Shown here in pieces: positions 1-5,275 of a stretch of DNA of 11,608 nt; position 1 is the first letter of the stretch, and each line of letters opens with the position of its first letter. The notes below the pieces were generated by a model, which was not told the origin of the DNA, searched no databases, and worked only from the letters and a program-made list of their open reading frames with translations. The position numbers were made by a program, and so were the translations under genes. This DNA is from Verrucomicrobiota bacterium (lineage in GTDB: Bacteria > Verrucomicrobiota > Verrucomicrobiia > Limisphaerales > UBA9464), in NCBI GenBank assembly GCA_947464705.1, contig CANHYD010000036.1:1-11608 (forward strand), written 5' to 3'.

Positions 1-775
1 GATCCTTTCTCTGCCGGGAGTCGGGCGCTACACGGCTGGCGCCATCGCTTCCATTGCATTGGATCAACCCGAGCCCATCGTGGACGGGAACGTGATCCGA
101 GTCCTGACTCGCTTCTTTGCGCTGGAGGGCGACCCCAAGGCTCAGCCTCTGAACCGGCGGTTGTGGGAACTGGCGGCTGCGCTGGCCCAGGCAGCTCATT
201 GCGCCGAGCATTTGGGCGATCGTCGATGTGCGCGGATCAACCAGTCCCTCATGGAATTGGGAGCCACAGTGTGCACCCCGGGAACTCAGCCTGCCTGTGG
301 TATTTGCCCCGTGGCCGAAGCCTGTGAAGCCCGGCGTCGGGGCCAACCGGAGCGATTTCCGGAGCTGCCGCCACGTGTTCCGATCACAGGCCGTTTTTTT
401 GCCACCGGAATCATCGAGCATCAGGGGCGATACCTCCTGAGACTCCGCGAGGATACGGAGGTGAATCGGGGGTTTTGGGAGTTTCCCAACTGGGAGACGG
501 GGGCTTCGGACTCGCCGGAATCGGTGCTGAGCGAGCAATTGGGCATTCCACCGGGCCGTTGGTCTTCATTGCCCGACCTGCGCCATCACATCACCCGGTA
601 CCGCATGACCCAACGGGTTCGATGCGCCTGTTTCCAGCCCTCCGCCGACTGGGCCAAGGGAACCTGGCTCTGGGCCACGGCCGCCGAACTGGAGTCGCTG
701 GCCATGACCGCAGCCCACCGTAAGCTGACGCTGCGTCTGGCTGAGGCTTTCGGGAAAAGCCCGCAATTGTCATAG
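1..775 (+). CDS. mutY: A/G-specific adenine DNA glycosylase MutY (5' end outside window)
   Basis: MutY removes adenine mispaired with 8-oxoguanine in base excision repair. The reading frame is open from base 2, so the gene starts upstream; about 257 residues are visible. In order, these show the helix-hairpin-helix LPGVGRYTAGAI (visible residues 4-15), the catalytic aspartate in the VDGNV motif (Asp28; the equivalent of E. coli Asp138), and the segment INQSLMELGATVCTP leading into four cysteines of the 4Fe-4S cluster (visible residues 91, 99, 102, 108). A C-terminal Nudix-like 8-oxoG recognition domain follows, with FWEFPNWE and the MutY-typical LRHHITRYRM. The catalytic Glu of the N-terminal part lies outside the window. 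Oddity: the cluster reads C-X7-C-X2-C-X5-C, one residue longer in the first gap than the usual C-X6-C-X2-C-X5-C. The C-terminus looks complete. The next gene begins 30 bp after the stop, in the same frame. Confidence 0.95.
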   Translation, partial: ILSLPGVGRYTAGAIASIALDQPEPIVDGNVIRVLTRFFALEGDPKAQPLNRRLWELAAALAQAAHCAEHLGDRRCARINQSLMELGATVCTPGTQPACGICPVAEACEARRRGQPERFPELPPRVPITGRFFATGIIEHQGRYLLRLREDTEVNRGFWEFPNWETGASDSPESVLSEQLGIPPGRWSSLPDLRHHITRYRMTQRVRCACFQPSADWAKGTWLWATAAELESLAMTAAHRKLTLRLAEAFGKSPQLS

Positions 776-780
776 GGGGC

Positions 781-804
781 TGTCGGAGCCATTGTCTGCC
801 GACA
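781..804. repeat. Small inverted repeat at the mutY/prfC-fragment junction
   Basis: TGTCGG (781-786) and CCGACA (799-804) form a 6-bp stem around a 12-base loop, ending one base before the GTG of the prfC fragment. The hexamer TCATAG also occurs as a direct repeat at 770-775 (containing the mutY stop) and 822-827. It may be a remnant of a mutY terminator or chance. There is no T-run after it, so I do not call it a terminator. Confidence 0.3.
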
Positions 805-805
805 A

Positions 806-1573
806 GTGAACGACGGACGACTCATAGCCCCAGACCACCCGCATTTTTCGGGCTTCATTTTCAAGATCCAAGCCAACATGGATCCGAAGCACCGAGATCG
901 GATCGCGTTTGTGCGGATCGTTAGCGGGAAATTCGAGCGGGACATGAATGTGATCCACATCCAGTCGGGCCGAAAAGTCCGCCTGAGTTCGTCGCACAAG
1001 CTCTTCGGAAATGAGCGGGAAACCGTGGATGAAGCGTATCCCGGGGACATTATCGGACTAGTGGGCCACGACGGCTTCGGCATCGGGGATACTCTGAGCA
1101 CCGATCCGAAAATCCGCTTCGATGAGATCCCTCGTTTCACGCCTGAGGTGTTCGAGTACTTCCACAATCCCAACACAGCCAAGTTCAAGCAGTTCCGCCA
1201 GGGACTCGACCAGTTGCTCCTGGAAGGTGTGGCCCAGGCGTTCCACCTGAAGGACACCGCCAGCCGGGTGCCGCTATTGGCGGCCGTCGGCCCGTTGCAG
1301 TTCGAAGTGCTTCAGTACCGGCTCGAGACGGAATACAACGCCGAGACGCGACGTGAGAGCGCTCCGTTCACCGCGGTCCGCTGGCTGCCCCAGGGAACGT
1401 CGACCGAGACTCTGGACACCCTATCCTTGCCCACGGGAGCCCGGTTGGCTTTCGACATCGATTCCAACCCCGTAGCCCTGTTCCCCAGTGAGTGGTCATT
1501 GGGGTACTTCACCCAGAATCACCCCAACCTCACCCTGACCGCTCTGGCACCGCCCCGGCTGCAAAACCGGTGA
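806..1573 (+). CDS. prfC: N-terminally truncated peptide chain release factor 3 (domains II and III only)
   Basis: RF3 is a translational GTPase of about 530 residues that recycles RF1/RF2 from the ribosome. This 255-residue frame matches only its C-terminal half. The domain II signature FSGFIFKIQANMDPKHRDR lies at residues 14-32 and EAYPGDIIGL at 76-85. The RF3 C-terminal domain follows, with IPRFTPEVFEYF (108-119), VGPLQFEVLQYRLETEYN (161-178) and VRWL (191-194). None of the G-domain motifs (P-loop, DTPGH, NKxD) is present in this frame or in the 30 bp between the mutY stop and here, so roughly 270 residues are missing. The GTG at 806 is the first usable start and sits in the linker before domain II; no Shine-Dalgarno is seen. 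The frame has no internal stop, and the C-terminus appears to reach its natural end. It could be a pseudogene, a deletion, an assembly join, or a stand-alone protein. Family assignment is sure; function is not. Confidence 0.8.
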   Translation: MNDGRLIAPDHPHFSGFIFKIQANMDPKHRDRIAFVRIVSGKFERDMNVIHIQSGRKVRLSSSHKLFGNERETVDEAYPGDIIGLVGHDGFGIGDTLSTDPKIRFDEIPRFTPEVFEYFHNPNTAKFKQFRQGLDQLLLEGVAQAFHLKDTASRVPLLAAVGPLQFEVLQYRLETEYNAETRRESAPFTAVRWLPQGTSTETLDTLSLPTGARLAFDIDSNPVALFPSEWSLGYFTQNHPNLTLTALAPPRLQNR

Positions 1574-1603
1574 ATTTCCGCCGCCCCCATCGATTTGCCT
1601 GAT

Positions 1604-2827
1604 ATGACTTCCGCCACTGATTTCGCCTCACCGGCCATGCCCGACTCGACCGGCCATTTCGGGCCGTTCGGAGGACGCTACGTGCCTGAGACCCTCGTTC
1701 ACCCGCTCCAGCAGCTGGAGGACGAATACTGGCGCGCCCAGCAAGACCCGGAGTTCCAACGGGAACTCGACTACTACCTCAAGGAATTCGTGGGGCGGCC
1801 GACTCCCCTGTATTTCGCCGAGCGCCTGACCAAGGCACTGGGCGGAGCGCGGATCTACTTGAAGCGGGAAGATCTGCTGCACACCGGAGCCCACAAAATC
1901 AACAATGCCATGGGCCAGGTGCTCCTGGCCAAGCGCATGGGCAAGACCCGGATCATCGCCGAGACCGGAGCCGGTCAACACGGTGTGGCCACGGCCACCG
2001 TGTCGGCCATGTTTGGCATGAAGTGCGTCATCTACATGGGAGCGGTCGACTGCAAGCGCCAGGAGCTCAATGTCTACCGAATGAAGATGCTCGGGGCCGA
2101 GGTGGTTCCTGTGAAGGCCGGCCAGCAAACCCTCAAGGAGGCGGTCAATGAAGCCATGCGCGATTGGGTCACGAACGTCCGTTCGACCCATTACATCTTG
2201 GGTACGGCCTATGGTGCCCACCCCTACCCAGTCATGGTCCGCAATTTCCACCGGATCATGGGAGACGAAGCCCGGGCCCAGATCCTCGAGCGAGAGAAGC
2301 GCCTGCCGGACCTGCTCATCGCCTGCGTCGGTGGCGGATCCAACGCCATCGGATTGTTCTACCCATTCCTGAATGACCCTTCCGTGCGGATGCTGGGAGT
2401 CGAAGCGGGGGGCGAGGGCATTGAGCCCGAGAAGCATGCCGCGCGCTTCCAGGGCGGCTCTCTGGGCGTTCTGCAAGGCACCCGCAGCTACATCCTTCAG
2501 GATGAGTTTGGACAGATCCAGCTCACCCACAGCGTCAGCGCGGGGCTCGACTACGCCGCAGTTGGCCCCGAGCACGCTTGGCTGAAGGACCGCAACCGCG
2601 TGGAGTACACCTACGCCACCGACACGGAGGCTTTGGATGCCTTCCTACGTCTAGCCAAGCTGGAGGGCATCATCCCGGCGCTGGAAAGTGCGCATGCTGT
2701 GGCGGGGGCCATTCAGCGGGCACCCACCATGTCCAAGGATGCGGTGATCATCGTGAATCTGTCGGGGCGCGGCGACAAAGACGTCATGCAGGCGGCCCAG
2801 AAACTGGGAATCTGCTTGCCGGACTGA
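1604..2827 (+). CDS. trpB: Tryptophan synthase beta chain
   Basis: TrpB is the PLP-dependent beta subunit that condenses indole with L-serine to give tryptophan, normally in a complex with TrpA. The protein is 407 residues from ATG 1604, a normal length. It opens with the family hallmark GHFGPFGGRYVPETL. The PLP lysine is in HTGAHKINNAMGQ (Lys98), the catalytic glutamate in ETGAGQHGVATATV (Glu120), the phosphate-binding loop is GGGSNAIG (243-250), and the C-terminal LSGRGDKD contains the serine that contacts the PLP ring nitrogen. Starts at TTG 1595 and ATG 1637 are in frame. ATG 1604 is preferred because it leaves a short leader before the conserved region, but ATG 1637 cannot be excluded. 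No Shine-Dalgarno is visible. It begins 30 bp after the prfC fragment and could share its transcript. No trpA follows; the next gene is convergent. Confidence 0.97.
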   Translation: MTSATDFASPAMPDSTGHFGPFGGRYVPETLVHPLQQLEDEYWRAQQDPEFQRELDYYLKEFVGRPTPLYFAERLTKALGGARIYLKREDLLHTGAHKINNAMGQVLLAKRMGKTRIIAETGAGQHGVATATVSAMFGMKCVIYMGAVDCKRQELNVYRMKMLGAEVVPVKAGQQTLKEAVNEAMRDWVTNVRSTHYILGTAYGAHPYPVMVRNFHRIMGDEARAQILEREKRLPDLLIACVGGGSNAIGLFYPFLNDPSVRMLGVEAGGEGIEPEKHAARFQGGSLGVLQGTRSYILQDEFGQIQLTHSVSAGLDYAAVGPEHAWLKDRNRVEYTYATDTEALDAFLRLAKLEGIIPALESAHAVAGAIQRAPTMSKDAVIIVNLSGRGDKDVMQAAQKLGICLPD

Positions 2828-2830
2828 TTT

Positions 2831-2870
2831 CCGGACTCGAGACGAAACCGAGGTCTGGAGCGGGATTTTT
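2831..2870 (+). terminator. Probable rho-independent terminator of trpB
   Basis: Three bases after the trpB stop, CCGGACTCG (2831-2839) can pair with CGAGGTCTGG (2849-2858), giving 9 bp with one bulged G and one G-U pair around a 9-base loop. A run of five T (2866-2870) follows after 7 bases. The position and T-run support termination; the gap before the T-run makes it less than ideal. Confidence 0.5.
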
Positions 2871-2968
2871 GGGCAACCATCCAATCTGGCATTTGAACCG
2901 AGAGAAGATCGGAAAATCTCCTCGGGGGTTCGCTTCCAGATTAATCGCGGTGACCGCTATCGGCGCGG

Positions 2969-3005
2969 CAGGCCGAACACGCCCAGGCCGAACACGCCCA
3001 GGCCG
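2969..3005. repeat. 15-bp tandem repeat, about 2.5 copies
   Basis: The unit CAGGCCGAACACGCC occurs at 2969-2983 and 2984-2998 without a mismatch, followed by a partial third copy CAGGCCG (2999-3005). It lies in the 229-bp non-coding gap between the convergent genes trpB and mcsB. The unit length is a multiple of three, but no supported gene crosses it. It is probably a slippage product. Confidence 0.8.
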
Positions 3006-3010
3006 GAAAT

Positions 3011-3040
3011 GGCTTCGCCGCTTTGAATGCGTTCGAAGCC
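3011..3040 (-). terminator. Possible weak terminator of mcsB
   Basis: GGCTTCG (3011-3017) and CGAAGCC (3034-3040) form a perfect 7-bp inverted repeat with a 16-base loop, 16 bp past the mcsB stop. Read on the minus strand it is followed by ATTTCC, with only a three-T stretch. The long loop and poor T-run make this tentative. Confidence 0.3.
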
Positions 3041-3056
3041 CTTTCCTCGTTGAGTC

Positions 3057-4172
3057 CTACTCGGGGGAACCCTCTTCGCGCTTCCCCAGCAAGGCCTGGG
3101 GATCGGGTTTGGGGATCAACGCCGTGCGCTCGCGAAGCATCTGAGCCCGGAACAAGTCGCGCTCATCGGAACCCAGTTTCTCGCGCAACGGATGTGCCAA
3201 CTGAAGGTGGGCCGGTTGGCTGCGGAGGAACAACTCGTCGGTGAGCGATTTTGGCGTTTTGCCGAAGACTCCCAGGTCAACGCCCAACCGCAGGAAGCTG
3301 ATCAAATTCATGGCCTCCTTGGAGGAAATGCTCCAACTGTTTCCTAGCACGCCATAGGCACGCCCGATGTGGTTGAGCAACACGGCGGGTTTCTTCTCCA
3401 TCTGAGAAAGCCGCGCGTTCTCTTCGTGCTCGATGATTTGGAGCAACACCTTGTTGATGCGCTCAACAATGTCATTCTCCGGTTCCCCAAGAGTCATCTG
3501 GTTGGAGACCTGAAAGACATTACCCAGCGCCTCGGTCCCCTCGCCATAGAGGCCGCGCACCGCCAATCCCAGCTTGTTGACGGCTTGGATGATCTGGTTG
3601 ATCTGCTCGGCCAAGACTAAGCCAGGAAGGTGCAGCATCGCACTCACACGGATACCGGTGCCTAGATTGGTGGGGCAGGCTGTCAGAAACCCGTACCGCT
3701 CGGTGAAGGCAAACTCGACCTTTTCCTGCAGGGCCGTATCGACGGCATCAATGGCCATCCACGCTTGGCGCAGTTGAAGCCCGGGCCGCAGCGCCTGCAT
3801 CCGGAGATGGTCCTCTTCGTTGACCATCACACAGACATTCTCCTCTCGGTTCAGCACGATGCCGCTGCCGGCATTCTTGGCCGCGTGTTCACGGCTGATG
3901 AGGTGACGCTCCACCAAGACCTGCTTGTCCAGAGCGGGCAGCTTGTCCATGGATTCGGCGAAGATCTCTTCCCCCAGGAGGGTGAGGGATTTGACGGCCG
4001 GCATCAGCGTCTCAAAGGCTTTGATTCGCTCCGCCTTCTTGGAATGGCTGGGGAAAGGGACGGTTCGAAGATTGCGCGCCAAACGGACCCGGCTGGAGAG
4101 CACGATTTTGTCGTGAGGGCCGCTGCGCAGGCAGGCCTCGGAGGCGGGGACCAGAAAATCGAGGATGCTCAT
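3057..4172 (-). CDS. mcsB: Protein-arginine kinase McsB
   Basis: McsB phosphorylates arginine side chains. In Bacillus it marks damaged proteins for ClpCP and inactivates the repressor CtsR during heat stress. The 371-residue protein is close to the Bacillus length. The phosphagen-kinase-like ATP-binding signature SSRVRLARN is at 26-34, and the catalytic NEEDH motif at 118-122. The McsB cysteine is in CPTN (166-169), followed by LGTGIRVSAMLHLP, and RGLYGEGTEALGNVFQVSNQMTLG is at 206-229. The C-terminal RDLFRA (338-343) fits the RDXXRA allosteric phosphoarginine-binding motif, which guanidino kinases of animals lack. All key motifs are present, so it should be active. The start ATG at 4172 lies 10 bp after the mcsA stop, and the pair is surely co-transcribed. 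The ten bases before the ATG contain CCCTCC on the coding strand, not a Shine-Dalgarno. ctsR and clpC are not beside it. Confidence 0.95.
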   Translation of the reverse strand: MSILDFLVPASEACLRSGPHDKIVLSSRVRLARNLRTVPFPSHSKKAERIKAFETLMPAVKSLTLLGEEIFAESMDKLPALDKQVLVERHLISREHAAKNAGSGIVLNREENVCVMVNEEDHLRMQALRPGLQLRQAWMAIDAVDTALQEKVEFAFTERYGFLTACPTNLGTGIRVSAMLHLPGLVLAEQINQIIQAVNKLGLAVRGLYGEGTEALGNVFQVSNQMTLGEPENDIVERINKVLLQIIEHEENARLSQMEKKPAVLLNHIGRAYGVLGNSWSISSKEAMNLISFLRLGVDLGVFGKTPKSLTDELFLRSQPAHLQLAHPLREKLGSDERDLFRAQMLRERTALIPKPDPQALLGKREEGSPE

Positions 4173-4182
4173 GTCGGAGGGA

Positions 4183-4677
4183 TCATTCAGCGGCTTTGAA
4201 AGCCTTGATTTCGTCGCGCAACCGGGCGGCCGATTCGAAGTCCTCCTGGGCGATGGCCACCTGAAGGTCGCGATTCAGGCTCTGGAGTCTGTGGGCACCC
4301 GCCAAGGCACTTTGCATCCCCGCCGGCACCTTGCCACGGTGGCGGATGTCCTTGTGCATGGTCTTGAGCACCGAATCCAAGCCGTCAGAAAAAATATCGT
4401 AGCAATGAGCACAGCCCAAACGGCCGCTCTTCTTGAAGTCGGCCTGAGTGTACCCGCACTGGTCGCACGAGAGGGTTCCCACCGCCTCGGAAGCCTCCTC
4501 CATCTTCTGGGCGGCGCCCAGACCGAGAAGATGATCGGCGATGGCGAAGGCGGCCGGGTCATTGTAGTTCTTCTCCTTCGCACAAGCGGCGCAGGCATCG
4601 ACCTTCTTGACCTTATTGTCGGCGATTTCGGTCACATGGACCGTCGCCTCCTTCAGCTTGCAGAACTGGCAGACCAT
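4183..4677 (-). CDS. mcsA: McsB activator McsA (zinc-binding, UVR-motif protein)
   Basis: McsA activates the arginine kinase McsB and can act as its adaptor. The 164-residue protein carries four CXXC pairs, Cys3/6, 29/32, 71/74 and 89/92, expected to bind two zinc ions. It ends in a UVR (UvrB/UvrC) motif at about 134-160, LNRDLQVAIAQEDFESAARLRDEI. This order is diagnostic of McsA. The frame extends 20 codons further upstream, but the family start is the ATG at 4677, which puts the first CXXC three residues from the N-terminus as in other McsA proteins. It precedes mcsB by 10 bp. A 130-bp gap with promoter-like elements and an inverted repeat separates it from jag, so the pair may have its own control. 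Confidence 0.92.
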   Translation of the reverse strand: MVCQFCKLKEATVHVTEIADNKVKKVDACAACAKEKNYNDPAAFAIADHLLGLGAAQKMEEASEAVGTLSCDQCGYTQADFKKSGRLGCAHCYDIFSDGLDSVLKTMHKDIRHRGKVPAGMQSALAGAHRLQSLNRDLQVAIAQEDFESAARLRDEIKAFKAAE

Positions 4678-4690
4678 AGTTTGCTGGGCA

Positions 4691-4719
4691 GATATCGATG
4701 CAGGACGCCGCAGAGTCAA
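4691..4719 (-). promoter_or_regulatory. Candidate sigma70-type promoter of mcsA-mcsB
   Basis: On the minus strand a TTGACT -35 box (4719-4714) is followed after 17 bp by GATATC (4696-4691), which matches the -10 consensus at three of six positions. The predicted transcript would start near 4685, leaving only about 7 bases before the mcsA ATG, a nearly leaderless message. The same -35 hexamer is seen upstream of rpmH. The -10 match is poor, so this is a suggestion. Confidence 0.3.
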
Positions 4720-4743
4720 GGTGAGGGGTGACCCCATCTCACC
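4720..4743. promoter_or_regulatory. Inverted repeat directly upstream of the mcsA -35 box (possible operator)
   Basis: GGTGAG (4720-4725) and CTCACC (4738-4743) are perfect inverted arms. Between them GGG and CCC can extend the structure to about 9 bp with a two-base bulge, around the central GTGA. It ends one base before the putative -35 hexamer at 4719-4714, a position suited to a repressor or activator site. It does not match CIRCE (TTAGCACTC-N9-GAGTGCTAA) or the CtsR heptad repeat. It could instead form an RNA hairpin in read-through transcripts from jag. Confidence 0.4.
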
Positions 4744-4752
4744 GTGGGAGAC

Positions 4753-4785
4753 AAAAAAGAGTGATCCAACCCTCCCAGAGAAGGG
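4753..4785 (-). terminator. Possible terminator of the rpmH-jag operon
   Basis: Read on the minus strand beginning 22 bp past the jag stop, CCCTTC pairs with GGAGGG (six pairs including one G-U) around a TCTG loop (4785-4770). A run of six T at 4758-4753 follows after 11 bases. The distance between stem and T-run is larger than usual, so termination may be partial, allowing some transcription into mcsAB. Confidence 0.35.
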
Positions 4786-4807
4786 CTAAAAACCAGCTCG
4801 CGAAAGT

Positions 4808-5275
4808 TCAAGCAGCGGTCGAGGACGAGGCCTGACGACGCGGGCGCAAGAGGATGACCTTCTTGTCGCTCCCATCGACCTCCACGCTGTGGGTCTCGAT
4901 GTCCGGGTCCGTCTTCAGAGCCTGATGGACAATGCGGCGGTCGTAGGCGTTCATGGGCTCCATCTCCATGATGTCACCGAACCGGCGCACTTTGTCCGCC
5001 AACTCGACGGCCCGCTTGGCCAGTTGCTCCCGGGCCTCACGCCGGTAACCGCCGACATCAAGCATGACCCTGGGCACCGAATCATCCCCCTTATGAAGGA
5101 TGCGGTTGAGCAGGTATTGGATCTCACCCAACGTCTGACCCTGCCGACCGATGAGTCGATTGGGTTCATCGGTCTGGATGTCCAGCAGAAGCATGTCCTC
5201 GTAATTCTGCTCGGTGACCGTGGCTTCGAAACCCAGGGTCTTGAGCATCTGGCAGAGGGTGTCTTTGGCACTCAT
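4808..5275 (-). CDS. jag: Jag/KhpB-like RNA-binding protein (KH and R3H domains)
   Basis: Jag (SpoIIIJ-associated protein, KhpB) is an RNA-binding protein usually encoded next to yidC. The protein is 155 residues. A KH domain with the GXXG loop in RLIGRQGQTLGEIQYLLN (residues 40-57) is followed by an R3H domain with RRIVH (113-117) and ETHSVEVDGSDKKVILL. The Jag N-terminal domain found in Bacillus Jag is absent: the KH domain begins almost at the start codon. The ATG (5275-5273) overlaps the yidC stop in an ATGA arrangement, which points to translational coupling. The frame continues upstream inside yidC, but that extension is antisense-free noise in another frame of yidC and not Jag-like. 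A short, basic and Ser/Thr/Ala-rich tail ends the protein. Confidence 0.9.
   Translation of the reverse strand: MSAKDTLCQMLKTLGFEATVTEQNYEDMLLLDIQTDEPNRLIGRQGQTLGEIQYLLNRILHKGDDSVPRVMLDVGGYRREAREQLAKRAVELADKVRRFGDIMEMEPMNAYDRRIVHQALKTDPDIETHSVEVDGSDKKVILLRPRRQASSSTAA

Noticed and set aside
1628..2575. 315-codon minus-strand frame opposite trpB
   Set aside because: TrpB motifs run through the whole region on the plus strand; the antisense frame is a His/Gly/Leu-rich shadow without recognisable domains.
4720..4785. CIRCE or CtsR operator upstream of mcsA
   Set aside because: The inverted repeat and nearby bases do not match TTAGCACTC-N9-GAGTGCTAA or the GGTCAAA-type heptad repeat, so no known heat-shock operator can be named.
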